DNA of 35,497 bases, from assembly GCA_001914535.1 (NCBI GenBank), contig MNCR01000068.1, forward strand, positions 29,526 to 65,022, given 5' to 3'. The notes under the pieces were generated by a model that saw only the letters and a program-made list of their open reading frames with translations, did no database searches and had not been told where the DNA came from. Source of the stretch: Candidatus Rokubacteria bacterium 13_2_20CM_69_15_1 (lineage in GTDB: Bacteria; Methylomirabilota; Methylomirabilia; Rokubacteriales; CSP1-6). The position numbers were made by a program, and so were the translations under genes. Positions 9,372 through 19,214 of this stretch are shown one piece after another (within the stretch, counting starts at the first letter, position 1; each line of letters starts with the position of its first letter).

Positions 9372-9871
9372 CGCTGCGGGCCCCGGCGCTCGTGGTCGCG
9401 GTGGCGGCGCTCGCCGGCTGCGGCTATTCGCTCCGCGGTAACCTCCCGGACCGCATCAAGACCGTCGCCGTCCCGGTGTTCGTGAACCGGACCTCCGAGC
9501 CCGCGGTGGAGAACTTCCTCACCCAGGCGGTCGTGCACGCGTTCTCGACCAACGGCCGTCTGCGGGTCGTCAAGCCGGAGGAGGCGGACGCGCTCCTCGA
9601 GGGCGAGGTCGTGGGCTATCAGATCCAGCCACTCGCGCTCGACCCGCGCGCCAACATCCAGCAGTACCGGCTCCTCGTCACGATGAATCTGAAGATGCGC
9701 GACGTGCGACGCAACACGCTGCTGTTCGAGCAGGCGCGGTTCCAGGAGAAGTCCGACTTCCGGGTGGTCGGCGCGGTCTCACAGACGATTGCCCGGGAGG
9801 AGACCGCGTTGCAGGCGGCGGCGGTGGACATCGCACGGGCGATCGTGAGCCTCGCGATCGACCGCTTCTGA
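9368..9871 (+). CDS. lptE: LPS-assembly lipoprotein LptE-like
   Basis: ATG at 9368 (ATGA overlap with leuS); MTLRAPALVVAVAALAGCGYSLRGNLPDRIKTVAVPVFVNRT has a lipobox LAGC and the LptE family pattern. Confidence 0.82.
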   Translation: MTLRAPALVVAVAALAGCGYSLRGNLPDRIKTVAVPVFVNRTSEPAVENFLTQAVVHAFSTNGRLRVVKPEEADALLEGEVVGYQIQPLALDPRANIQQYRLLVTMNLKMRDVRRNTLLFEQARFQEKSDFRVVGAVSQTIAREETALQAAAVDIARAIVSLAIDRF

Positions 9872-9874
9872 TCG

Positions 9875-10879
9875 TTGGACTCCACGGGCTTCCTGCGACT
9901 CGTCGAGCGCGGGGAGCTGCCGCCGGTGCTTCTGCTCCACGGCCCGGACGCCCAGCTCCTCGACGATGCGCTCGCTCTCGTCACGCGCGGCCTCTTCCCC
10001 GACCCGTCGAGCGCCGCGTTCGGCCGCGAGGTGCTCGACGGGTCCCAGACGGACGCCGAGGCCGTCGTCACCTCGGCGATGACGCTCCCGCTGATGGGCG
10101 GCGTGCGGCTGGTGGTCGTCCGCCACGCCCAGGCGCTCGGCCCGCGGAACGCCGCGGCGCTCGGCGCCTACGCCCGCGACCCGAACCCCGCGACGCGTCT
10201 CGTGCTCCTCGGCGACGAGGGCCTTCGCGCCTCGCGCGACCGACGCGCCGATCACTGGCTCGTCCAGACCTTGCCGGCGGCGGCGATCGTGGACCTTCCG
10301 GCCCGCCAGGGGCGCGAGCTCACCCGGTGGCTCTGCGAGCGCGCGGCGGCCGAAGGGCTCCACGTCAGCGAGGAAGCCGCAAAGCTCTTGCTCGAGTGGG
10401 CGGGGGAGGACGGGGCGGTGCTGCTGGGCGAGGTCCGCAAGGCGGCGCTCGCTGGCGGCGCCGACAACCGGAGCGTCGGAGTCAACGAGGTCGGCGCGAT
10501 CGTCGGGGAGCACCGCCTCGCCGACATCTTCGAGCTCACCCGCGCCGTGCAGCGCCGGGACCTCGGCCTCGCTCTCAAGACGCTCGAGCGGCTGCTCGCC
10601 ACGGAGGAGCCCATGCGCATGCTGGGTCTCCTGGCGCGCGACCTCCGTGTGGCGTGGACGGTGCGGGCGCTCGTGGAGCGGGGCCAGTCGACCGCCGAGA
10701 TCGCGCGCGCCCTGCGGTTGCCGCCTGCGGTGGTCGACACGTGGAGCCGAGGGGACCCGGCTGCGCTCCTGGCCGAGAAGCTCACGCGGTGTTGGGACGT
10801 CGAGCAGCGGGTCAAGTCGAGCGGCGCGCCGCGCGCGGAGCTGACGCTGCTCGTCGCCGACCTGTGTGCCGGGCGGTGA
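9875..10879 (+). CDS. holA: DNA polymerase III delta subunit
   Basis: 334 aa, TTG start; VLLLHGPDAQLLDDAL, MGGVRLVVVRHAQ, C-terminal HolA fold. Confidence 0.85.
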   Translation: MDSTGFLRLVERGELPPVLLLHGPDAQLLDDALALVTRGLFPDPSSAAFGREVLDGSQTDAEAVVTSAMTLPLMGGVRLVVVRHAQALGPRNAAALGAYARDPNPATRLVLLGDEGLRASRDRRADHWLVQTLPAAAIVDLPARQGRELTRWLCERAAAEGLHVSEEAAKLLLEWAGEDGAVLLGEVRKAALAGGADNRSVGVNEVGAIVGEHRLADIFELTRAVQRRDLGLALKTLERLLATEEPMRMLGLLARDLRVAWTVRALVERGQSTAEIARALRLPPAVVDTWSRGDPAALLAEKLTRCWDVEQRVKSSGAPRAELTLLVADLCAGR

Positions 10880-12216
10880 GCCTCCGCGCGCTCGCGCTGC
10901 TTGTCTGTCTCGCGTGTCCCGTCATCGCACGCGCCGAAGGCCGAGCGCGCCCGCCGGCCCCGGCGTCACGGCCCGAGCCACTCCGCGCCGGCGCCGCGAT
11001 GGTTCCGCTGCGCGTCCCGGTGGGCACGCCGCTCGCCGGCTACGGGAGCATCCGACGCCGACTGCCCGTGCCGGACCTCCTCGGCCTCCACCCCCACGCC
11101 TTCTGGTTCAAGCCGGGCGAGGGGGAGCTCGACGCGCCGGCCGCGCGGGCGCTCGTGCTCGAGACGGTGACCGCCCGACTCACGTGGGTGACGGTGGATC
11201 TGGTCGCGGTGGACCGAGCGTTCGTGGATGCCCTCCGGCAGCGGCTCGAGGACGCGGGCTCGCGGCCCGGCGCGCTTGTCGTGTCGGCGTCCCATACCCA
11301 CTCGGGGCCCGGCGCCTTCCTCGACTCATGGCTGATGGGGATCCTGGCGGCCGATCGTTTCGACGGGGAGGTGCTGCGGGCGTTCCTGGACAGCGTCGTC
11401 GAGGCCGTGCAACGCGCCGAGACGGGGAGAGCGCCGGCGCGTCTCGGCGCGGCCCGTATCGACGGGCCGCCGCTGACGGTGAGCCGGCTGGACCAGCCGG
11501 TCGATCCTGAGCTCGTCGTGCTCAAGGTCGCCTCACCCTCGGGCGCGCCGATCGCGCTCCTGTGGAACTATGCGATCCACGGCACGATGCTCGGGTCGCG
11601 CAATCTCAAGTACTCGGGCGACGTCATGGGGGTGGCGTCGCGCGAGCTCGAGCGGCGCTTCCGGGTTCCGGCGCTCTTCGTGAACGGCGCCGTCGGCGAC
11701 GTGAGCCCCCGCCACCACGGCCCCGCCGCGGCGGTCGCCGACGGCCGGACGCTCGCCGCCGCCGCCGACGAGGCGTGGGCGCGTGCGACTCCCGAGCCGC
11801 TGGGCGCACTCGTGATCCGGACCGCGCGGGTGCAGCTGCCCCCTCCCGCCGTCTCGCTCCGGAACTGCACCCGGCGCTGGGTGCCGAGGACGTTGACGCT
11901 CCCCCTCGGGCGAGCGCTGCCCCGCGAGACCGAGCTGATCGCCGGCACGCTCGGCGAGACGGCCTGGGTGACCATCCCCGGTGAGCTCCAGGCCCAGCTC
12001 GGACGCACGCTCAAGGAGGCGGGCCAGGCCGCCGGGATGCGCGCGTTCGTCGCTGGTGTGTCGAACGACTATCTCGGCTACTTCCTCACGGCCGAAGACT
12101 ACGACAGAACCGCCTACGTCGCCTGCGCGAGCCTCTACGGCCCGGAAGCAGGTGCGCGTCTGATTCGCGCGGCGGTGGATCTGCTGCAGGGGCTCGCCGC
12201 CGAGGATCAGCGGTGA
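10876..12216 (+). CDS. Neutral/alkaline ceramidase N-terminal domain-like exported protein
   Basis: GTG at 10876 (GTGA overlap with holA). Signal peptide SLRALALLVCLACPVIARA; VSASHTHSGPGAF, NYAIHGTM, YSGDVMGVASRELERR, FVNGAVGDVSPRHHGP are ceramidase-family motifs. Confidence 0.8.
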   Translation: MSLRALALLVCLACPVIARAEGRARPPAPASRPEPLRAGAAMVPLRVPVGTPLAGYGSIRRRLPVPDLLGLHPHAFWFKPGEGELDAPAARALVLETVTARLTWVTVDLVAVDRAFVDALRQRLEDAGSRPGALVVSASHTHSGPGAFLDSWLMGILAADRFDGEVLRAFLDSVVEAVQRAETGRAPARLGAARIDGPPLTVSRLDQPVDPELVVLKVASPSGAPIALLWNYAIHGTMLGSRNLKYSGDVMGVASRELERRFRVPALFVNGAVGDVSPRHHGPAAAVADGRTLAAAADEAWARATPEPLGALVIRTARVQLPPPAVSLRNCTRRWVPRTLTLPLGRALPRETELIAGTLGETAWVTIPGELQAQLGRTLKEAGQAAGMRAFVAGVSNDYLGYFLTAEDYDRTAYVACASLYGPEAGARLIRAAVDLLQGLAAEDQR

Positions 12217-12458
12217 GCGGCGAGTCGGCGGGCGAGGGCGGACTTCTTGCGGGCCGCGGTGTTGCGGTGGAGCACGCCCTTCGACATGGCCTTGTCGAGA
12301 GCGCGGATGGCCTCGAGGATCGCTGCGGACGCGGCCGCACCTTCCACGGCACGAGCCGCCTTGACCAGGGTGCGTACCCGCGATCGCACGGTCCGATTGC
12401 GGAGCCGCCGTCGCTCGTTTTGCCGGATACGCTTCGTCGCCGACTTCGTATTCGCCAC
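12207..12458 (-). CDS. rpsT: 30S ribosomal protein S20
   Basis: 83 aa: MANTKSATKRIRQNERRRLRNRTVRSRVRTLVKAAR...RNTAARKKSALARRLAA; GTG start with AAAGGAG SD. Confidence 0.96.
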   Translation of the reverse strand: MANTKSATKRIRQNERRRLRNRTVRSRVRTLVKAARAVEGAAASAAILEAIRALDKAMSKGVLHRNTAARKKSALARRLAAHR

Positions 12459-12535
12459 GTGAACGCTCCTTTCGCCACACCACCGTCGCCACGCACGGCC
12501 TCGGAACGGGCCGCGGGCCGCGTCGCACGCGGTGC

Positions 12536-12564
12536 ATCATGCCCGAATAGCGGGGCGATTTCAA
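12536..12564 (-). promoter_or_regulatory. Candidate rpsT promoter
   Basis: Minus strand: TTGAAA (12564-12559), 17-nt spacer, CATGAT (12541-12536); about 70 nt leader to the rpsT start. Confidence 0.5.
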
Positions 12565-12565
12565 G

Positions 12566-14143
12566 GTGAGCTCGACCGAACGACAGGTCGTCCGCGCGCT
12601 CGGCTCCATCGGCAGCGCCACGCTGCTGAGCCGCGTGATCGGCTTCGTCCGCGACATGGTCGTGGCGCTCGCGTTCGGCGCCGGGCCGGTGACCGACGCG
12701 TTTTTCGTCGCCTTCCGGATCCCCAACATCCTCCGCCGCCTCCTCGCCGAGGGGGCGCTCTCGACGGCGATGATCCCGGTCTTCTCGGAATATTTCGTGA
12801 CGCGCTCGCGGCCCGAGGTGCTGCGGATGCTCCGCGCGGTCCTCGCATCGGCGCTCGTCGCCCTCGGCGCCACGGCGCTGCTCGGCGCCGCGACGGCGCC
12901 GTGGATCCTGACGCTGATCGCGCCGGGCTTTGCCGACAACCCTGCCCAGGCGGAACTGGCCGTACTCCTGACCCGCGTGATGTTTCCCTACATCGTGCTG
13001 GTCGGGCTCGGAGCCGTCGCCACCGGCGCCTTGAACGCGCAGGGGCGGTTCTTCGCGAGCGCACTGGGCCCCGCGCTTCAGAATGTCGGGATGATCGCGG
13101 CGATCCCGCTCCTGATGACACGCGTGGACCCGCCGGTCCTCTCGCTCGCAATCGGGGTGCTGGTCGGCGGCGTCGGCCAGCTCCTGGTCCAGCTGCCGAG
13201 CCTCCGCCGGTGCGGGCTCCTCGTCCTGCCGACGGTCGAGTTCCGCCACCCGGCGCTCGCGCGCCTCGGGCGCCTGCTCCTGCCTGCGGTGTTCGGTCTG
13301 GCCGCGGTGCAGGTGATGCTCTTCGTGAACACGCTCCTTGCCTCGCTGCTGCGCCCGGGCTCGATCTCATACCTCTACTACGCCGACCGGGTCATGGAGT
13401 TCCCGCTCGGCGTCTTCGGGATCGCGCTGGCGTCGGCGTCGCTGCCCGTGATGGCCCGGCAGGCCGCGGCAGGCGAGACACGGGCGGTGACCGAGACCCT
13501 GAATTTCTCGCTCCGCCTCGCCCTGTACGTCTCGCTCCCGGCCATGGCCGGGCTCGTGATCTTGCGCGCGCCGATCGTCCGCGTGCTCTTCGAGCGGGGG
13601 CGATTCGGGCCCGCCGAGACCGCGGCGACCGCCGACGCGCTCGCGTGGTACGCGATCGGCCTCGCCGGCTTCGCGGGCTCGCGAATCGCCGCACAGGTGT
13701 TCTACGCGCTCGGCGAGGCGGGTACCGCCGTTCGCCTCGGCATCGTCGCGGTCGGCGCGAACGTGGTCGCGGCACTCCTGATGATGGGACCGTTCGGCCA
13801 CGCTGGCCTCGCCGGCGCATCGTCCGTCGGCGCGTACGTGAACCTCCTGGCGCTCCTCTGGGCGGCGCGGCGCCGTCTCGGACCGCTCGGCGGCCGTACG
13901 CTCTGCGCCAGCGCGGCGCGGACGCTCGCGGCGACGGTCCCCTTGCTCGCCTGGTGCGCGCTGGCGCTCGCGGTGTGGCCCGCGGCGGGCTCGCTCTCCG
14001 TGGAGGTCGCGTGGCTCGGCGGGACGATTGGGGGAGGCGTCGCCCTCTTCTGGGGAGCCAGTGTGGTCCTCGGCGTGTCGGAACGCACCGCGCTCCACCG
14101 GATGGTGTCGCGGTCCGAGCCGAGGGACGGCGTCAGCGCGTGA
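12566..14143 (+). CDS. murJ: Lipid II flippase MurJ (MviN family)
   Basis: 525 aa multi-TM; LLSRVIGFVRDMVVALAFGAGPVTDAFFVAFRIPNILRRLLAEGALSTAMIPVF. Confidence 0.95.
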   Translation: MSSTERQVVRALGSIGSATLLSRVIGFVRDMVVALAFGAGPVTDAFFVAFRIPNILRRLLAEGALSTAMIPVFSEYFVTRSRPEVLRMLRAVLASALVALGATALLGAATAPWILTLIAPGFADNPAQAELAVLLTRVMFPYIVLVGLGAVATGALNAQGRFFASALGPALQNVGMIAAIPLLMTRVDPPVLSLAIGVLVGGVGQLLVQLPSLRRCGLLVLPTVEFRHPALARLGRLLLPAVFGLAAVQVMLFVNTLLASLLRPGSISYLYYADRVMEFPLGVFGIALASASLPVMARQAAAGETRAVTETLNFSLRLALYVSLPAMAGLVILRAPIVRVLFERGRFGPAETAATADALAWYAIGLAGFAGSRIAAQVFYALGEAGTAVRLGIVAVGANVVAALLMMGPFGHAGLAGASSVGAYVNLLALLWAARRRLGPLGGRTLCASAARTLAATVPLLAWCALALAVWPAAGSLSVEVAWLGGTIGGGVALFWGASVVLGVSERTALHRMVSRSEPRDGVSA

Positions 14144-14234
14144 GCGTCACGTAGCACGCGCCGAAGCGGACGCTCCGAGCGGCGCGGGTTTCGCGATTCG
14201 CGAGCGCCGTGATAAGATTCGACGTGGTCACTCT

Positions 14235-15119
14235 ATGACCGAGGCGGTCGTTGAGTATCTCGGGGCCCTGCAGACGGAGCAGGGAGCGTCCCGAAATACT
14301 CTCGCCGCCTACCGCCGTGATCTCACCGACTTCACCGAGTTTCTCAGACGCGCGCGGTGCGCACTCCCCAACCTCGCTCCTGACGACCTGGTCGTCTACC
14401 TGGACGGCCTGCGCAGGCGAGGCCTCCGCCCCTCGAGCGTCGCTCGCCGAATGTCCGCCGTCCGTGGCCTCTACCGTCACTTGCTGCGCTCCGGGGCGCT
14501 GGACCGCGATCCCACGGAGTACGTCGAGATCCCGCGGCGCGGGCGCTCGCTGCCGCGGACACTGTCGCTCGAAGCCGCCACGGCGCTCGTGGAGGCGCCT
14601 GACACGACCGAGCCCCGCGGTCTGCGCGACCGCGCGATCCTCGAGCTCCTCTATGCCACGGGGATGCGCGCCTCGGAGTGCCTCGACCTCAAGCTGGAAG
14701 ACCTCAACCTCCAGGCTGGCTACGTCGTCTGCACGGGCAAGGGGCGCACGCAGAGGCTCGTGCCGGTCGGCGCCGAGGCGGCCGCCTGGGTCGCGCGCTA
14801 CATGAAAGAGGTGCGGCCGCGCCACACGGGCCGCCGCGACAGCGGCCGGCTCTTCGTGAACCCCCGCGGCGGCCGGCTCTCGCGCCAGTCACTCTGGGTC
14901 GTCGTGCGCCGGGCCGCGGCGCGCGCGGGCCTCCGCGGCCGGTTGTCGCCTCACATGCTGCGCCACTCCTTCGCGAGCCACCTGCTCCAGGGCGGCGCCG
15001 ACCTCCGTTCCGTTCAGGCGATGCTCGGTCACGCCGACATCGCGACGACGCAGATCTACACCCATCTGCCGACCGCCGCACTCACGCGGATGTACCGGCG
15101 GTTCCACCCGAGGGCCTGA
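14235..15119 (+). CDS. xerD: Tyrosine recombinase XerC/XerD family
   Basis: MTEAVVEYLGALQTEQGASRNTLAAYRRDL...; LLYATGMRASE, HMLRHSFASHLLQGGADLRSVQAMLGHADIATTQIYTH has the R-H-x-x-R...Y active site. ORF start at 14028 overruns murJ; ATG 14235 is more likely. Confidence 0.93.
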   Translation: MTEAVVEYLGALQTEQGASRNTLAAYRRDLTDFTEFLRRARCALPNLAPDDLVVYLDGLRRRGLRPSSVARRMSAVRGLYRHLLRSGALDRDPTEYVEIPRRGRSLPRTLSLEAATALVEAPDTTEPRGLRDRAILELLYATGMRASECLDLKLEDLNLQAGYVVCTGKGRTQRLVPVGAEAAAWVARYMKEVRPRHTGRRDSGRLFVNPRGGRLSRQSLWVVVRRAAARAGLRGRLSPHMLRHSFASHLLQGGADLRSVQAMLGHADIATTQIYTHLPTAALTRMYRRFHPRA

Positions 15120-15120
15120 G

Positions 15121-16761
15121 GTGGCGAAGCGCGCCCACGCCTACCCGCAGGCGAGCCTGGTGGCGGCCGACCTCGTGAACGTCGCCGTGGCGCGGGCGTC
15201 GGCGCCGATCGCCATCGGCGCCGCCTTGCGGCTGGCGCGGAAGCGCGACGCGGCGATGGTCGTGACGGAGGGGCGGTACCTGCTCCGGGAGGACCTCGTT
15301 CGGGCGAGCCTCCTGGGCCTCGACGACCTGGCGTCGACCACCGTCGCGCGCGACCTTCCGTGCGTGGAAGCGGGCGCGGGTGAGGTGACGGTGCGCCGAC
15401 TCCTGGCCGGGGGCGCGCCGCTCGTCGTCGTGCGCGACCGGCGGGGCCCGCTGGGCGCTATCGCGGCCCGAGGCGCGACCCCGGCTCAAGTTCCCATGGC
15501 GCCGCGCGTGGCGCACCGCCTGTCCCCCGACGCGCGGGCGCTGCTCGAGTCGATCGGACGGCGCGCCGCGACGCAGGGTGCGCGCGCATTCCTCGTCGGC
15601 GGGATGGTGCGCGATCTGTGGCGTGACGCGGAGGTGACGTGGGCCGACCTCGATGTCGTCGTCGAGGGCGACGGCCCCGCCGTCGCGCGCGAGCTCGCCC
15701 GCGAGCTGGGCGGCTCCGTCCTCGAGCATCGTCGCTTCCTCACGGCGTCCGTCGAGGCGCCGCGCGCTGGACGGATCGACGTGGCGACCGCACGGAGCGA
15801 GCGCTACGAATCGCGGGGGGCACTGCCCCGGGTGATGCCGGCGGGGATCGACGCGGATCTGAGACGGCGCGACTTCACGGTCAACGCGATGGCCGTCGAG
15901 CTGCACTCGGGCGCCTTCGACCTGCTCGATCCCTTGGGCGGCCGCGCCGACCTCGCCCGGCGGCGACTACGCGTGCTCCACCCGCTGTCGTACGTCGATG
16001 ATCCGACGCGCATGTTCAGGGCCGCGCGCTACGCGACGCGCTTCGGGTTTGTGCCGGACGCGACGACCGCCCGAGCCCAGACGCTGGCGCTCCGGCTGGT
16101 GCCGTACCCGGCACTCTCGGGCCAGCGGATCGCCGCCGAGCTCGGGCGGATCCTCGACGAGGCACGCGCCGACCTGACGCTGGTACGCCTCGGGAGGGGC
16201 GGCGCCTTCCGCCTCCTGGACCCGCGGTACCGTTTTACCGCCTCGACCCGGCGCCTCGTCGCGGAGCTACCCGCGGCGGTCACCTGGGCGCGGCAGCGCG
16301 GCCTCGACGTCGACCCGGTCGGGCTCGCCGCGCTGGCCCTCACGAGCGACCAGCCGCACGCGGTGGCCACCGCGGCGCTCGAGCGAATCGCGTTCGTGGG
16401 CGAGCCACTCGCGCGGCTCCGCCAGGCCCTGGCCGAGGGGCGGGCGCTCGTCGCTCGGCTGCGCGAGGCGAACACGCCGAGCGCGCGGGCGCGGGTCCTT
16501 CGTGAGCAGCCACCCGTGGGGCTCGGGTGGCTCTGGCTCCTGGGCGACGGCGGCACGCGCGCCGCGCTCGACTGGTACCTCGGCCTCGACCGCGCGCCCG
16601 TCGCGCTCTCTGGCGACGAGGTCATGGCGCTCGGCGTTCCGCGCGGGCCGGCGGTGGCGCGAGTGCTCGCGGAGCTCCGGGACGGGCGCCTGGACGGGCG
16701 CATCACGGACCGCGACATGGAGATCGACCAGGTCCGACACCTGCTCGCGAAAGGAGGGTGA
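15121..16761 (+). CDS. CBS-like + poly(A) polymerase head domain tRNA nucleotidyltransferase (CCA/A-adding family)
   Basis: 546 aa; [14 protein letters not shown]...[49 protein letters not shown]-terminal ~120 aa resembles a degenerate CBS pair ([26 protein letters not shown]). Confidence 0.85.
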   Translation: MAKRAHAYPQASLVAADLVNVAVARASAPIAIGAALRLARKRDAAMVVTEGRYLLREDLVRASLLGLDDLASTTVARDLPCVEAGAGEVTVRRLLAGGAPLVVVRDRRGPLGAIAARGATPAQVPMAPRVAHRLSPDARALLESIGRRAATQGARAFLVGGMVRDLWRDAEVTWADLDVVVEGDGPAVARELARELGGSVLEHRRFLTASVEAPRAGRIDVATARSERYESRGALPRVMPAGIDADLRRRDFTVNAMAVELHSGAFDLLDPLGGRADLARRRLRVLHPLSYVDDPTRMFRAARYATRFGFVPDATTARAQTLALRLVPYPALSGQRIAAELGRILDEARADLTLVRLGRGGAFRLLDPRYRFTASTRRLVAELPAAVTWARQRGLDVDPVGLAALALTSDQPHAVATAALERIAFVGEPLARLRQALAEGRALVARLREANTPSARARVLREQPPVGLGWLWLLGDGGTRAALDWYLGLDRAPVALSGDEVMALGVPRGPAVARVLAELRDGRLDGRITDRDMEIDQVRHLLAKGG

Positions 16762-16762
16762 G

Positions 16763-18364
16763 GTGGCCACGAAATACATCTTCGTGACCGGCGGCGTCGT
16801 GTCATCGTTGGGCAAGGGACTCGCGGCCGCCTCGATCGGGTCACTCCTGGAAGCCCGGGGCTTCGGGGTGACACTGCAAAAGCTGGACCCCTATATCAAC
16901 GTGGATGCCGGCACGATGAGCCCGTACCAACACGGCGAGGTGTTCGTCACCGACGATGGCGGCGAGACCGACCTCGACCTGGGCCACTACGAGCGGTTCA
17001 CCTCGGGCCGCGTGACGCGCGACCACAACGTGACCACGGGGAAGGTCTACTTCTCGGTGATCCAGAAGGAGCGGCGGGGCGACTACCTCGGACGCACCGT
17101 CCAGGTCATCCCGCACATCACCGACGAGATCAAGGCGTGCATCCGTCGGGTGTCGCGGGACACGGACGTCGTCATCGTCGAGGTCGGCGGGACCGTGGGC
17201 GACATCGAGGGGCTCCCGTTCCTCGAGGCCATTCGACAGTTCAAGAAGGACGTCGGCCGCGAGAACGTCATTTACGTGCACCTCACCCTCGTGCCGTTCA
17301 TGCAGGCGGCCTCGGAGCTCAAGACCAAGGCCACCCAGCACTCCGTGAAGGAGCTGCGGGCGATCGGCATCCAGCCGGACATCCTCCTCTGTCGCACGGA
17401 CCGGTACCTGCCGCCGGGCATCAAGTCGAAAATCGCGCTCTTCTGCGACGTCGAGGAAGAGGCGGTCATTACCGCCAAGGACGTGGAGACGATCTACGAG
17501 GTCCCCCTGGTATTCCACAAGGAGGGTCTCGACGAGATCGTCACGAAGCTCCTCGGGCTCGAGCCGCGGCCGTGCGACCTCTCACGCTGGGAGGCGGTCG
17601 TGCGCCATGTGAAGGCGCCGCGCGCCGAGACGCGGATCGCCGTCGTGGGCAAATACATCGACCTGAAAGACTCATACAAGAGCCTCGTCGAGGCGATCGC
17701 CCACGGCGGGATCGCCAACGAGGCGCGCGTGGACATCCGCTGGGTGGACGCCGAGCACGTGGAGCGGAACGGCGTCGAGGCCCACTTCGGCGACGTCCAC
17801 GGCATCCTCGTGCCCGGCGGCTTCGGCGATCGAGGCATCGAGGGCAAGGTCCAGGCGGTCCAATTCGCGCGAGAGCGGCGCGTCCCGTACTTCGGGATCT
17901 GCCTGGGGATGCAGTGCGCGGTGATCGAATACGCGCGCCACGTCTGCGGTCTCGCGGGCGCCAACTCCACGGAGTTCGAGCCGCGCCCCGCCCACAACGT
18001 GATCGACCTCCTGCCCGAGCAGCGCACGATCGCCGATAAGGGCGGGACGATGCGCCTGGGCCTCTATCCAATCGTGCTCGGCGAGGGAAGCCTCGCCTCG
18101 CGCCTGTACGGACAGGGGATCATCCAGGAGCGGCACCGCCACCGATACGAGGTCAACAACGACTACGTCCACAGGCTCGAGAAGCACGGGCTCCGGATCT
18201 CGGGGATCTGGGCGGAGAAGCAGCTCGTCGAGATCATCGAGATCGCGGAGCACCCGTACTTCGTCGCCGGGCAGTTCCACCCCGAGTTTCGCTCGCGGCC
18301 GCGGGACCCGCACCCGCTCTTCGCCGGCTTCATCCGCGCCGCGCTCGAGCACGCCTCGGCATGA
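16763..18364 (+). CDS. pyrG: CTP synthase
   Basis: GTG at 16763: (M)[25 protein letters not shown]...[39 protein letters not shown]; GATase motif FGICLGMQ. The longer ORF start (16502) overlaps the upstream gene. Confidence 0.97.
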   Translation: MATKYIFVTGGVVSSLGKGLAAASIGSLLEARGFGVTLQKLDPYINVDAGTMSPYQHGEVFVTDDGGETDLDLGHYERFTSGRVTRDHNVTTGKVYFSVIQKERRGDYLGRTVQVIPHITDEIKACIRRVSRDTDVVIVEVGGTVGDIEGLPFLEAIRQFKKDVGRENVIYVHLTLVPFMQAASELKTKATQHSVKELRAIGIQPDILLCRTDRYLPPGIKSKIALFCDVEEEAVITAKDVETIYEVPLVFHKEGLDEIVTKLLGLEPRPCDLSRWEAVVRHVKAPRAETRIAVVGKYIDLKDSYKSLVEAIAHGGIANEARVDIRWVDAEHVERNGVEAHFGDVHGILVPGGFGDRGIEGKVQAVQFARERRVPYFGICLGMQCAVIEYARHVCGLAGANSTEFEPRPAHNVIDLLPEQRTIADKGGTMRLGLYPIVLGEGSLASRLYGQGIIQERHRHRYEVNNDYVHRLEKHGLRISGIWAEKQLVEIIEIAEHPYFVAGQFHPEFRSRPRDPHPLFAGFIRAALEHASA

Positions 18365-19200
18365 CCACACGCCCGGTCGCGGTCGGCCCCATCACGATCG
18401 GCGGAGGCGCCCCCCTCGTCCTCATCGGCGGCCCCTGCGCCATCGAGGACGAGCGGCACGCCCTCATGACGGCCGAGCGCCTGGCCGCCATCGCGGCCGA
18501 GCGCCGCGTGCCGTTCATCTACAAATCGTCCTACGACAAGGCCAACCGGTCCTCCGTCAACAGCTATCGTGGGCCGGGTCTCGTGGAGGGACTCCGGATC
18601 CTGCGCAAAGTGCGCGAGACGGTGGGGGTGCCGGTGCTCTCCGACGTCCATCAGGTCAGCGAAGTGGATCCGGCCGCCGAGGTGCTCGACGTCATCCAGA
18701 TTCCGGCCTTTCTCTGCCGCCAAACCGACCTGCTGCTCGCCGCCGCCGCAACCGGCAAGCCGGTCAACGTCAAGAAGGGGCAGTTCGTCGCGCCGCGCGA
18801 CATGAAGAACGTCGTCGACAAGATCCTGTCGAAAGGGAACGAAGCGATCCTCCTCACGGAGCGGGGCACGAGCTTCGGATACAACAATCTCGTCGTCGAC
18901 ATGCGCGGCCTGGCCGTCCTGCGCGACCTCGGCTACCCGGTCGTCTTCGACGCCACCCACTCGGTGCAGCTGCCGGGCGGGGCGGGGGACCGGTCCGGCG
19001 GCGAGCGGAAGTACGTCCCCGCGCTCGCTCGGGCGGCGGTCGCGGTCGGGATCGACGCGCTCTTCATGGAGATGCACGAGGACCCCGACCGGACGCTCGC
19101 GGACGGCCGGCCGCTCTCCGACGGACCGAACATGCTGCGGATCGACGACCTGCGGCGGCTCCTCGACGAGATCACCGCGATCGCTGCGGCGCTCGCCTGA
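18361..19200 (+). CDS. kdsA: 3-deoxy-D-manno-octulosonate 8-phosphate synthase
   Basis: 279 aa; [53 protein letters not shown] overlap with pyrG. Confidence 0.96.
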   Translation: MTTRPVAVGPITIGGGAPLVLIGGPCAIEDERHALMTAERLAAIAAERRVPFIYKSSYDKANRSSVNSYRGPGLVEGLRILRKVRETVGVPVLSDVHQVSEVDPAAEVLDVIQIPAFLCRQTDLLLAAAATGKPVNVKKGQFVAPRDMKNVVDKILSKGNEAILLTERGTSFGYNNLVVDMRGLAVLRDLGYPVVFDATHSVQLPGGAGDRSGGERKYVPALARAAVAVGIDALFMEMHEDPDRTLADGRPLSDGPNMLRIDDLRRLLDEITAIAAALA

Positions 19201-19214
19201 TAACGCGCGGTGGA

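Noticed and set aside
12532-14154. 540-aa alternative plus frame across murJ
   Set aside because: Arg/Gly/Ala/Pro-rich shadow frame of murJ.
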